This document shows, one piece after another, positions 34,646 through 46,600 of a DNA stretch of 64,000 nt. The stretch is from UBA1181 sp963631545 (lineage in GTDB: Bacteria > Bacteroidota > Bacteroidia > Bacteroidales > Paludibacteraceae), in the NCBI GenBank assembly GCA_963631545.1, contig CAVGRN010000004.1, positions 1 to 64,000 on the forward strand, in the 5' to 3' direction. The notes beneath the pieces are model-generated. The model made no database searches. It was not told the origin of the DNA and saw only the letters and a program-made list of their open reading frames with translations. Both the position numbers and the translations under genes were made by a program. Numbering within the stretch: position 1 is the stretch's first letter; each line of letters opens with the position of its first letter.

Positions 34646-35857
34646 ATGAAACACACGCCACTCAACATTCTTTCCGCACTACTACTATTATTCTCCACGC
34701 TTCCCCTCCAAGCGAAAGAAACCGTGTCGGCAGACACCACCGCAGCACTCGCCCGGTGTTTCAGCGAAACCAACTTCGCCGGATTCCTCACAGAAACACA
34801 AAAAAACACGCTACCCGAACGGCAGCGCACACTCTACATATCGCCAGACGTTACCACCTTCGCCCGCGATGCAGAATATTTCCTACCCTACACCAAAGGC
34901 TACACCGCCCTGGGCTTCAACCTCAACCCCACCCTATCCTACCGGCACAACCGCGCGCTGACTGCCACCATCGGTGTGCACCTTATGGCATATGCAGGCG
35001 ACCACACCCACATCCGCGAGATACTGCCCATCGTCCGCTTAGAGTACTCGCCTGCCCCATGGATTAGAATCGTGGGCGGAACACTCTACGGCAACCTATG
35101 CCACGGACTCTACGAACCAATGCTCGGGTTCGACCGCTACTACAAGTCCAACCAAGAGAACGGAATGCAAGCCTTCGCACAAACAAAACACTGGCAATCA
35201 GAACTTTGGTGCAACTGGGAAGACTTCATCATTCCCGGGTCAGACTTTCAAGAGAAATTCACCTTCGGGTGGGTCAACAATTTCAAAATCACACCATTCG
35301 CCGACACCACCACAGCATTTGAGATTCCCCTCCATCTAATGATGAACCACCGCGGCGGCCAGTTCGACGCCGTGAAAGACACCTGCCTTGAGACACTCGC
35401 CAACATCGCCACCGGACTATCTTTCCGATGCGAAACCGCACGCACACGCACCAAGGTGGAAGTGCCATTCTTCATCTTCTCCAACCGGTCGGACGAGCAG
35501 CACATACACACCAAATATCAAAAAGGATGGGGCGTTTACCCACAAGTGTCTGTGCAGAACAACCACCCGAAGCACCACTGGCAAGCCAACATCGGATTCT
35601 GGTACGGCGACAAATTCATCTCCGGGCGAGGCAGTTACCTCTTCCAGTCGAGAAGTTACTTTGACGAGACATTCCAAACGCGCTACCGCAAAATGGCAAC
35701 CGCAAAAGCCAGCTACTGTTTGAACCACATCTTCGGGTTCGAGTTCCAAGCCTACTACGACGTCGCAGAAAAATCGACAGACTACGCCGCCGGCATCTAC
35801 CTCCTCTTCGACAAGAATTTCAAAATACACTCTTGGAAGAAAAAACAAATTGAATAA
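34646..35857 (+). CDS. Predicted outer-membrane beta-barrel protein, function unknown
   Basis: A 403-residue exported protein. The signal peptide MKHTPLNILSALLLLFSTLP is cleaved after about Ala24. The rest has the alternating strand pattern, Tyr/Trp/Phe girdles and Gly-containing turns of an outer-membrane barrel (for example ALTATIGVHLMAYAG and WQANIGFWYGDKFISG), and the last segment YAAGIYLLFDKNFKIH resembles a closing strand. I do not recognise a named family. It is 13 bases upstream of the OmpA-type gene and in line with PorP/SprF and the giant repeat protein. A role in export or attachment of that protein is an inference from position only. Confidence 0.75.
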   Translation: MKHTPLNILSALLLLFSTLPLQAKETVSADTTAALARCFSETNFAGFLTETQKNTLPERQRTLYISPDVTTFARDAEYFLPYTKGYTALGFNLNPTLSYRHNRALTATIGVHLMAYAGDHTHIREILPIVRLEYSPAPWIRIVGGTLYGNLCHGLYEPMLGFDRYYKSNQENGMQAFAQTKHWQSELWCNWEDFIIPGSDFQEKFTFGWVNNFKITPFADTTTAFEIPLHLMMNHRGGQFDAVKDTCLETLANIATGLSFRCETARTRTKVEVPFFIFSNRSDEQHIHTKYQKGWGVYPQVSVQNNHPKHHWQANIGFWYGDKFISGRGSYLFQSRSYFDETFQTRYRKMATAKASYCLNHIFGFEFQAYYDVAEKSTDYAAGIYLLFDKNFKIHSWKKKQIE

Positions 35858-35870
35858 ACCCATACCGCAA

Positions 35871-36581
35871 ATGAAGCACGCAACGTCGCTACTCGCCCTT
35901 CTGCTACTCCTCACGCTATGTGCCAGCGCCGCCCGCAAGCAGCGCATCACCGAGCGTGGCTCTTCTCTTTTTTATAGAAGTTGGCGATACCCAATTGTTG
36001 ACGATGCGGCAAAAGATACCTCAGAAAATAAAACCAAAGAAGACAAAACCAACGAAGCAATAACAGACTCTCTTCTAAAACAAGACACTGAGAACGACAA
36101 CCCGACACCCCAACCCAACATAGCAACAGCGGACACCGCCGACAAAGGTGGAACGCCCGATTCCACGGCGGTCACCCCACACGAGGGAGATGCCACATCC
36201 ACAGATAGTACTCAAAACGAGAACGGCGCACAACCAATCCTGCCAGAAGTCTGCATCGTCCACTTCCAATTCGATAAAGACCAATACATCCGAAACTACG
36301 AGGCGGAGATGGACACCCTCATCGCCTTCATCAACTACCACAAAGGAAAACGATTCCTCATCGAGGGACACACCGACGAACGCGGCACCGTGGCATACAA
36401 CCAGCAACTCTCGGAACGGCGCGCACGGCAACTCGCACGTTCGCTCGCACAGCGCGGCGTAGAGGCATCCCGATTGGAAACCGTCGGACGAAGCGAACTG
36501 CGTCCTGCCGTCGCTCACGCTAAAAACGAACGCGAACACCAACTGAACCGCCGTTGCGAAATCCACGTCATAAAACCCTGA
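35871..36581 (+). CDS. OmpA-family peptidoglycan-binding protein
   Basis: A 236-residue exported protein. Signal peptide at about 1-20 (MKHATSLLALLLLLTLCASA); LTLC does not make a good lipobox, so signal peptidase I cleavage is likely. Residues about 55-120 form a low-complexity Thr/Asp/Glu/Pro linker. The OmpA C-terminal domain follows from about 128: HFQFDKDQ, then IEGHTDERGTVAYNQQLSER and NRRCEIHVI, including the Asp and Arg that bind diaminopimelate in peptidoglycan. No N-terminal barrel is present. It lies between the barrel gene and the PorP/SprF gene (gap 3 bases), so it may tie that complex to the cell wall. The open frame reaches a TTG seven codons earlier; ATG at 35871 fits the signal peptide. 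Confidence 0.9.
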   Translation: MKHATSLLALLLLLTLCASAARKQRITERGSSLFYRSWRYPIVDDAAKDTSENKTKEDKTNEAITDSLLKQDTENDNPTPQPNIATADTADKGGTPDSTAVTPHEGDATSTDSTQNENGAQPILPEVCIVHFQFDKDQYIRNYEAEMDTLIAFINYHKGKRFLIEGHTDERGTVAYNQQLSERRARQLARSLAQRGVEASRLETVGRSELRPAVAHAKNEREHQLNRRCEIHVIKP

Positions 36582-36584
36582 CCT

Positions 36585-37487
36585 ATGACGACGAAACGAC
36601 TGCTCCTAAGCCTCTGCCTGCTTGTCGCCACCACGACACTCTCGGCGCAACAAGACCTGCTCTTCACACAGCAGCAGTTCTCGCGTGGAAACATCAACCC
36701 CGCCGGAATCGGCAATACAGGCGATGTAGACATCTTCCTTCTCGGCCGCCTACAATGGATTGGTGTGGACAATGCCCCGCGCACGTTGCTACTCAACGCA
36801 ACCAACTATTTCGGGAGGATACAATCCGCTGTGGGGTTCACACTCTCGCACGATGTGTTGGGCGTGGGGCATAGCACTACCGAGGCGAAAGCGGAATACG
36901 CCTACCAAGTGGACATACGCAGTAGGTGGGTGCTGTCAATGGGACTCTCCGCCGGTGTGTTTGTGGGGCGGTATGACCCCTCCGTCAATAAACTTACCGA
37001 CGAGACAGAACGGAAAGAGTTAGACCTTCCCGAGGGCAAACAAACGGAGGTTACGCCCGACTTCAACCTCGGTTTCGAACTCAACTCTATGGCGTGGACC
37101 TTTGGCGTGTCTTGCACGCATTTGCAGAACAAAGCATCCACCTCCTACTCGTCGGACAGGCATTTCTACGGCTACGTCATCCGCACCTTCAACCTGAGCG
37201 AGCGGCTCGACCTAATGGCAAGCCTTGCCTATATGAACCGCAATAAGACACACCTGACCGATTGCGGCGTGCTACTCTTTTTAGACCGTTTCATCTGGGG
37301 AGGACTCTCGTGGCGGCCCGACTGGGTGAACGGGTGCAACCCCTCCTATCTGTCGGCGATGGCTGGCTTCGAGTGGAAGGCGATGCGCCTTGGCTACCTC
37401 TACGAATGGGGAATGGGAAACAGAAGCACACTACCAAGCAACACACACGAAATTCTCCTGTCATTCAAAATCAATAAAAAGCAATAA
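36585..37487 (+). CDS. PorP/SprF family type IX secretion-associated outer-membrane protein
   Basis: A 300-residue exported protein. Signal peptide MTTKRLLLSLCLLVATTTLS, with cleavage before QQDLLFTQQQF, the classic opening of the PorP/SprF family along with NINPAGIG. The rest is a predicted outer-membrane barrel, ending in ILLSFKINKKQ. In Flavobacterium johnsoniae, SprF is needed to export the giant adhesin SprB, and family members are generally linked to cargos with type B C-terminal domains. The next gene encodes exactly such a cargo, 139 bases downstream. I therefore infer that this is the dedicated partner of the giant protein. It starts 3 bases after the OmpA-type gene. Confidence 0.9.
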   Translation: MTTKRLLLSLCLLVATTTLSAQQDLLFTQQQFSRGNINPAGIGNTGDVDIFLLGRLQWIGVDNAPRTLLLNATNYFGRIQSAVGFTLSHDVLGVGHSTTEAKAEYAYQVDIRSRWVLSMGLSAGVFVGRYDPSVNKLTDETERKELDLPEGKQTEVTPDFNLGFELNSMAWTFGVSCTHLQNKASTSYSSDRHFYGYVIRTFNLSERLDLMASLAYMNRNKTHLTDCGVLLFLDRFIWGGLSWRPDWVNGCNPSYLSAMAGFEWKAMRLGYLYEWGMGNRSTLPSNTHEILLSFKINKKQ

Positions 37488-37626
37488 AACAAAAGAAAAA
37501 AGAAAAAATCTAAAAAAAGGAAACGAACAGCCCCAACAATTAGGCAGAGTGTTGTAATAAAAGTATTTTTATAGGTAAAATATCTGAATTTTGCTAAAAG
37601 CGCAACTTACTGAAACTCATTAGAAT

Positions 37627-40600
37627 ATGAAGCAAGTATACATTCCTAAGACGAAACTTGGCGGCATTATCATAACTATATTCTCGCTATTCCTCGCACT
37701 TCCTATCTCTGCGAAGAACGAGGACACGCCCAATTTGGACTTCTCCATGGGAAATTTCACCAATTGGACACGGTGGTACGCATACTTCGGACCAGCAAAC
37801 TTTCACGACAACAATAGCGAAAACGTTTACTGCGACCAACCCCACACAAGGTCTCTGATAGATGCAACGACAAAAGAGATAAACCTCGGAGGATACAACG
37901 GCACCGGCTGGACCAAGAAAAATGGAGACGGCGATAAGTATAACTACACGAGTAGGAGTGGACACAACGAAAATATACACGGCAACTTCAAAGTCAACAA
38001 TTATCGTTCGGTGGACATTCCAATGCTTGATAAAAATGGTTGCAAACCCCTGTATAACACACCCGATGCCAACACAAAATCCGCAACCATAGGAGAACCC
38101 AATAAATACGAAATAATCTATGGCTACAACGAACCAGGAACCTGGGAGTACCGTGCCATGGCAGAGAAACTATCCTATACATTCACCGTTACAGAGAAAA
38201 GCACATTGTTAAAGCTGAACTTTGCCAGTGTGATGCTTGAGCCAGTGAATGATGCCTCCGCCCACTACGGAGATGAGCACCCTGGAATGTGCCTCAATGT
38301 GACAGCGGTCAACAGTAAGGGAGAAGAAAGGGTGCTACCTTGTGGTTCCTATTGCGGTGATGCCAGCAGCAACGACAATACGCTGACTACGATTGATGGG
38401 AGATGCCACAATAGCGACGGAAACAACGTAACCTACAAACCTTGGACGACAAATATCTACGACCTTCGGGGTCACATAGGTGAAACCATCACCATCGAAG
38501 CGTACATCCACGATTGTTTGCTGGAGTTGTATGTATGTAATCAATGTAACTCCTGCTACCCGTACGGGGATGTTATAGACTACGGAAACGGAGTCAAAAA
38601 AGTTAACTGTGGTTACTGTCGTAGGCAATATAATGCCACCAAACGCATCATGGCAGGCGGACACACCGCCCACGCCTACCTCACCGGCGAGACACAAGCA
38701 TTGGAGATAAACGTGGAGAACTGCGAAAGCAGTGATCCCGACAAAGACAGAGTGAAAATCACCGTGCCAGAGGGCTTCGGAGAGGGCAACTACACTTGGA
38801 AAACTTCTGACAATGTTTCGCTAAGAGACGAAAAAGGCAATCCTTACACCAACTACTACGCCTACGTCAACAGAGCGGAGATCCAAGATGTAGACTACAT
38901 CTGCACCATCAAAGGCAGCAACGACGAGTGTGCGGAAATCTCCATCAAGACGCGTATAGCCAAGGAGCCTGTCGTGGTAGACTTCCTCGCCAACACCGCC
39001 TGCTACAACCTCGTGAAATTCACAGACCAGTCGAGCATCACCCAAATTCTCCAAAACGGGTCGCTCATCAACCCTGACGAAATCATTTCCTACTATTGGT
39101 CATGCGAAGACATAAACGGAGAAAACAAGCAAGAGTTCGGTTCATACACCACCAACGATCCTTTCACAGCGACATTCCCGTGGACGGCAGCCAACCAAGG
39201 CAAATACAAAATGACCCTCACCGTTACCACTCAAAAGGGCTGTATCAAGTCGCTTACCAAAGACTTTAAAGTAATGCCCCAGCCAACCATGGACTTGGGC
39301 GGAACACTCAACATCTGTAAGGGCGAAGAGTCTGTGCTGCAAGTAACCAACTACTCTGCCATGAACAACCGCTATGTGTGGGAGAAATGCGCAACTGCCA
39401 ACTGCAGCACTGCCACTGTGGTACAAGACTCCACAGAGGGCAGCAACAGCTCCTCATTCAAGGTCGACACAAAAGACGACAATGTTGTGGGCAACTACCG
39501 CGTCACCATCTACCGCGAGGAAGACCTCTTGGAAGGAAACGTGAAAGTAGGTACGCAAGGATGTTCTTACACCAAAAATTTTGAAGTTTCCACCAAAGAG
39601 ATACCAAATTTCGACTTCACACAATACGAAACCGATACGGAAAAGGACAGAAAGTTCGTTTCCATCTGTAATGGAGAATCAAAAGGTGTGACCGTCAAAG
39701 AGAAATCATCCTTAGGACTGGCGGACAACGACTTCACCTGGAGTAACACCGCCAGAGGAATGACCGTAATGTTAGGTCCGTCCGACACCACCAAATATAC
39801 CGTTACAGCCACGAAGAACGGATGTTCGAGGTTGGACAGCATCTACGTATACGTCAAGCCACTCCCTAAATTGGAAGTTTTGGGCGATGCCGCATACTGC
39901 GTAGGACAGACCGCAACGCTCACCGCCTCTGGCTTAACCAACGCAGAAACCGCCAACTACAAATGGTTTAGCGTTGACGGAACAAACGAAACATCGCTCG
40001 GCAAGGACGGCGAAGAATCTGTTGAAATCAAATACAACCAAGCCGGCTACAACACATACCGTCTAAGGGGAACCAGCTCATTAGGATGCAGCAACCTGAC
40101 AGACAAGCAGATCATCGTGCGCGACAACCCTAAGGTAACCATCCCTGCAGTGAGTCCTGTCTGCGAGGGCGAGAACGTAGTCATCAACGTCTACAACGCC
40201 GACTCCTGCCAGTGGAACGGCGGAGAAATGAAGAAAGTGCCGACACAAAGTTCCATCAACGAAGTGCCGACCTCCGACGTTTACAAACTGAAGGCATACC
40301 TCTATTATACAGACGTAACGTGTACTTCGGACGAGACGGTAAACATCACCATCAACAAAAAGCCGGAAGTGAAGATTGACGGCGACTCCATTATCTGTAA
40401 GGGATACCCATTCTCAATCACCGCACAAGACACCGCAGTCTACACCGGCAAGCCAAACGAAACGGGCAGAACCTACACCTACAAGTGGAGTGATGCAAAA
40501 AACACCACCACGGCAAACTTAGAAGGGACACCGCAAACCTCTGCAGCCTACACCGTAACCGTCAACAACGGCTCGTGCAGCAGCACGTCCACACGCAACG

Positions 40601-43600
40601 TGACGGTCAACGACAAACCCGTATTCAACGTAACACCACTCTATGCGAGAATCTGTCCTAACGAGATAGACACCATCGTGGCAGACGCTAACGGCATGAG
40701 CAGTTTCAAGTGGTACTCGCTCACAAAGAAAAGCGGAAAGCAAGACACTATATGGCACTCAGCCAACACGAAAGAGTTCAATAAATTAGCCATCGTCATC
40801 ACACAAGACACCACCATCTACGCCGTCGGCGAGGATAAAAACGGATGTAAGAACACGTTCAGCACCGCCGTCAACGTAAAGGCAGTCCCTATCGTGGAGG
40901 CCGTTGGATATAATGAGGTGTGCGACGGTTCTTCCCTCACCCTCTCACCAAAAGGCGCAGAGCAAGGCACCTACTATTGGGAGAGATACTACGGCAACAA
41001 AAACGCAGACACCCAAAAAGTGAGCGATGTGGACGCCATGATCGACACGCCTGACAGAAGCCTCTCTTTGGATGGTTCGAGCAAAAATGGAACAGTAACC
41101 TACATCGTCCACGGTTCGAAAGACGGTTGCTGGGGTCAAGGCGAGAAAACTGTAACCATCAACGAGCAGCCTGAAATTCAGATCACGGGAGACGATGACA
41201 TCTGTAAAGGAAACACGGCGACACTCACCGCTCAACTCGTCAACGGAGATGCAAGCAAAATCAGCTCCTGGAATTGGACGGGAACAGGAAAGACGGGCGC
41301 AAAAGTCACATTCGCTCCTCTCACCGACCAAAAGTACACCATAGAGGCGACAACAACGGATGGAGGATGTAGCGGACACGCAGAGTTCACCGTAAAGGTG
41401 CACAATGCTCCGAACCTCACCCTCACAGCCAACCCAACCTACATCTGTGCCAACAAAGAAGTTGAGCTGACCGTCAGCGCGGAAGGCGAGAAAATCGCAT
41501 CCTCAACCTGGACATACGACAAGAGCAAAGTAACCAACACGACAAATGACGGAGAGGGCGATACAAGACTGAGAGCCACATTGTCCGAAACAACAAGCTT
41601 CAGCGTAACTGCCACCAACGAAGCAGGGTGTCCTGGCTATGTGAGTCGTGCCGTACTTGTTTACCCAGAGCCAACTATCACAACTGATGCCAAAGAAATA
41701 TGCCAAGGCACCAGCGTAGACGTTAGTGCAAGTGGCGCAGCCACCTACAAATGGTATGCTGCCGAACAAGCAGACAAAGACCATCCAACCGATGCACCGG
41801 TGGCAGTTGGCACACGCTACCAAGACAGCAAAGTATCGGCAACAGCAACCTCATACACCATCTATCTGATTGGCGAGGAAAATGGTTGCTACACACAAGA
41901 AGAAGTTTCATTCAAGATAAAAGAAAAACCAACGGTAGCCATCACAGGAAACCATATCTATTGTATTGGCGACAACGTGAATTTGACTGCGTCTGCAAAA
42001 GATGCCGACGGTAACGCAATCACAGACAACGAAAAATTCTTCTGGAACAACGGCAAAGAAGGTGCGGTAATCAATGACGTGGTAGCAACCACCGCTTTGA
42101 AATCGCTCACCGTAACTGCCACCGACAAATACAGTTGTACCAACTCCGTTGAGTACCAACTCGAAACAGTCTCCGCCCCAGATGTGAAGATCGACGAGCC
42201 TACCACAAAAGACATCTGCGAAGGAAATCCTGTTACCCTCACCGCACAAAACGCTGACAACTACAAGTGGTTCGTTGGCGACCAAAGCACAGCCTACACC
42301 GGCGACGCAACCTGCGCAAACGGCGAGTGCCAAGAAATACAACCTACCATTGATGCATCTGCAAAATACATTGTGAAAGGCTCTAAGACTCACACGGGGA
42401 CAATCAACACCGCTGAAAGCGTTACTTGTAGCGCATCCGCAGAGATTGCCATCACCGTACGTCCTAACCCAATTGTCACAATCAGCGGTGAGGACAAAGT
42501 CTGCAAAAACAGCTCCACCAGCCTCAGTGCCAGCAACACCGAGACAACAGCCATCATCGACTCCTGGAACTGGGCAAAAGACGATGTGGACCAAAGCACG
42601 AAAACAAGTTACATCAACATAGAATCCATTCCGTCCACTCCTGGCTACGCAACCTACAAAGCCACGGCAACCACCAACTATGGTTGTACAGGGTCGGAAA
42701 CAAAAACCATATCGCTCTACCCAGACTACACAGTGGAGATCGTGGGTAACGACTTCGTCTGCGAGGACGGAAAAATCACACTTAACGCAAAAGTTTACAA
42801 TGCGAACGGTGCAGAACTAACAGACCTCAGCAACTTCAAGTTCCAATGGTCGCCACAGGGCGGAACAAGCGTAACCGCAGCAGATATGAGCATTGGTAGC
42901 ACTACCACCTTCACGCTCAATATGACAACGCCGGAAGGCTGCACATTCTCTGCTCAACCTAAGGAAGTACAATGGATTGCCAAGCCAAAGGTTATCGTTT
43001 CGCACGAGCCAACAACAAACTGCGCCGGCAACAATGACATCACCATCACCGCCCAACCAACCAACAAGACCTTGGCAGATATGGATGCCTCCGCTTGGGT
43101 TTGGACGAACAATCAAAACAACGATTTGCAGGTGAATGCCGACAACATCACCGCTATCAACGCCAACAAAATCCAAATAAAAGACTTGAACCAAACCTCC
43201 ACCTATAAGGTGAAGGGTACGGACAACTATGGTTGCGTTTCGGAAGTCGAAATCCACGTTGTGGAAGTGAACGATGCGCCAGACCTCACCATCTCGGGTG
43301 TAAGCAAGGCTTGCCAAAACAACACCATAGAACTTTCTGCGGCATCCTCTAAAAATGCCGACATACTTTGGCAAGACGACTTGTTCGGAAACGTGAAAGG
43401 CACTAAAATGACCGACGTCCGCAAAGTGAAGCTGACGGAGACAGGCAACCATACATTCAAAGCGAGCATCACCTACAACGGTTGCACCACCGAAAAGGAT
43501 CTGACGGTTACCGTAAACGCCAACCCATTAGTTGAAATCGTCAGCGACAATGCGAAAGACTATGTCTGCCAAGGTGGAAGCCTTAGCCTGACAGCCAACT

Positions 43601-46600
43601 CGACCACGGCTAACCAATACGCTTGGAACATCAATGACAACGGCTCGAACAAAAACATCATCACCCCTACCAGCAACCCAACCGACGTCATCGTAACCGT
43701 AACGGACGGAAACCTGTGTACCGGGGCAGACACGTTCAAAATCGCCATTGAAAACAACCCTATCATCTACATTGAGGGAGAAACCGCAGGTAGCAAAACT
43801 GTATGCACGGGAAGCAACGTAACCTTGAATGCCACCGGATTGGAGTCTGGTAGCACGCAATATAACTGGACATACGGAACCCAAACAGAAACGGAAAAAT
43901 CAGCCATTGAAATTAGCAACGTAACGGCAGAAGTTAACACAACTGTAATCGGAGTAACTGCAAAAGGTTGCCAAGGCTCTGCCGCCTATACCATCAGAAC
44001 GAAAGATTACCCAACCGTAAACACCCAGAATGTTGAGAGTTGCGCTGGCACAGTTTCAACAGTGAAAGTATCGGGAGACGCCGACTACTACACTTGGACC
44101 TGGACGGATGGTGCAACAACGAAGAGCGAAACCGGAACATCCTACTCCGAGGCACTGACCCAAACAAGAGTCTACACTGTAACCGGAACCAAAGACGGCT
44201 GTACAACAGCTGGCACACAAGTAACAGCAGAGGTAAAAGCACTGCCAGAGTTCACCATAACATCAGACAAATCGGGCGCAGACCCTAACCCAGTTGAACT
44301 CTGCTTCGGCAACAAGGACAATCTGACCGCTGCAAACACCACCGAAACCTACACTTACCAGTGGAAGGGCAACGGACTGACCGACAAGGGCAACGGCACC
44401 GCCGAAGTACAGCCGGCCTCTATCGGAACCCACGAGTTCACCGTTACGGCAAACAAAACATACTCCGCAACACTCTCTTGCCCGAACACGAAAACCGTGA
44501 AAGTAAAAGTGAGCGGACTGCCAACTGTAACACTCAGCGGAGACAAGTCTATCTGCTACAACGATAATGCGACTATCAACGCCACGGGAGCATCTGAATA
44601 CAAGTGGACGATGGGAGGCACAACCATTAACGGAAAGACCGACGGCGATATGCAACGCAACCTCACTGCCACAACCACCTTCACCGTAGAGGGAATAGAA
44701 GGCGGATGTACCAGTCAACCCATCAGCCACACTGTCGAAGTGAAGGAAAAACTCAACATCAGTTGGAGCGACCTGACCGTCTGCGAGGGTGAAGACCTGC
44801 CAGTGGAAATTAAAGGCGCAACATCCGTAACTTGGACAATTGACGGAGTGCAGGAAACCAAAGGTTCCACACGCACACTCACCGCTGTAAAAGCCACAAC
44901 CACAGAAGGAGGCAAAGATTACGCCGAATATAAAATCACCGCATATAAAAACGGATGTTCAAAAGACACCACCGTGAGAATCCGCGTGTTCAAAAAGCCT
45001 GTCATCACGTTCGACCAAACGAATGCGGGAACGCCAACCTCAGCCAATTCAAGCAAGATATGCTTGAACAGCTCCATCAAACTGACTGCTGAGTCGGCTA
45101 CACCTTCTGCCATCACTTGGAATAACGGAGAGGTAACAACGCTCAACAGCACCCCAACCTACACGGGCGACATCACCTACACCGCAACCGCCATCTCAAC
45201 AGAAGGAAGTTGTAAAAGCACCGAGAAATACACCCTCACCGTACTGGCCAACCCTACCATCAAAATCAATGACGAGGTGGACGGAAGTTCAAGCATCTGC
45301 GAAGGCAATAACATCACACTCACAGCCACCGACGCAACAAGCGGGTATGTGTGGACGAAGAGCGCAGACGACTGGGCAACCACAACAAGCGTTGCCTCCA
45401 CAGCCAACGAGCTGACCGATGAAAGTCCTGCACAAACCACGCAGTACAAAGCAGTATGGAAAGATGCAAACGGTTGCCAAGCCACTGCCACCCACACAGT
45501 GAAGGTGAACACGAAACCAACCTTCAAGTTCGACTACACCGTCAAGTGCGCCAACGCCACCAATACGATTAAGTTGACGGATTTGAAGACCACCAACACT
45601 CAATATCAATGGAAATGGGCAGACAAGTCTTCCCCTAACACCGTCGTCGGCACGTTGGAAAACGCGACATCGCTCACCCAAACCATCGCCGAAGCAAGAA
45701 TCTACACCGTAACGGCAACTTCAAAAGAAGGCTGCACATACAGCGAAACATTTGAGGCGAAAGTAAATTCGCTGCCAGAATTCAACATTACGGACAAAGC
45801 CGAAATATGCGCTGGCAAAGAAGCAAAACTGACAAGCAGCAACAACGGCGGCTATGATATCGTTTGGAAAGATGCCAAAGGCAACGAAGTAGGAAAAGGC
45901 GTAGCAGTAGATGTTACCCCAAGCGCAAGCACCACATACACTGCCACGGCGACAAATCCGAACACCTTATGTTCAAAGACCCTCACATCGGAAGTTACTG
46001 TTAACGCACTGCCAAACATTGAGATTGTGCAAGACGGCGCAGCATGTGTGGGCAACACCATCACGTTCGAACCCAACGTGCGCAACTCCGAGGGCGGAGA
46101 CAAGTTCAGCTGGGAAAAATCTGAAAACGGCGGCGCAAAACAGAGCTTAGCCCAACCAGAATTCACCATCACTGAAGCAACCGCATCAACGTTCCGCATC
46201 TACCTCACTGCCACCAACACCAAAGGCTGCGTGAACGAAGTCTACAAAGACATCACAAAGACCGACAAACCTGTGATCGAGGTATTGGGCGACAAGATGC
46301 GATGCAACAACGGCGCAGAGGGTACAATTCGCCTCTCCGGCGCAGAAACCTATACTTGGGTTAGCGAAAACAACTATGTAGGAAACACCTACACAGAAAC
46401 GCTCACCAGCGACAAGGAATACACGGTTACAGCAACCTCTGGTGTCTGCTCTGCCGAAACAACATTCACGGTAAACGTGAACGCTTTGCCAGATTTCGTG
46501 ATTGCCGGCAGGGAAAACATCTGCCTCAACGACACGGCAAAACTCACCATCAAAGCCCAAAACACCATCAACAACCCAACCTATTTGTGGAATACAAATA

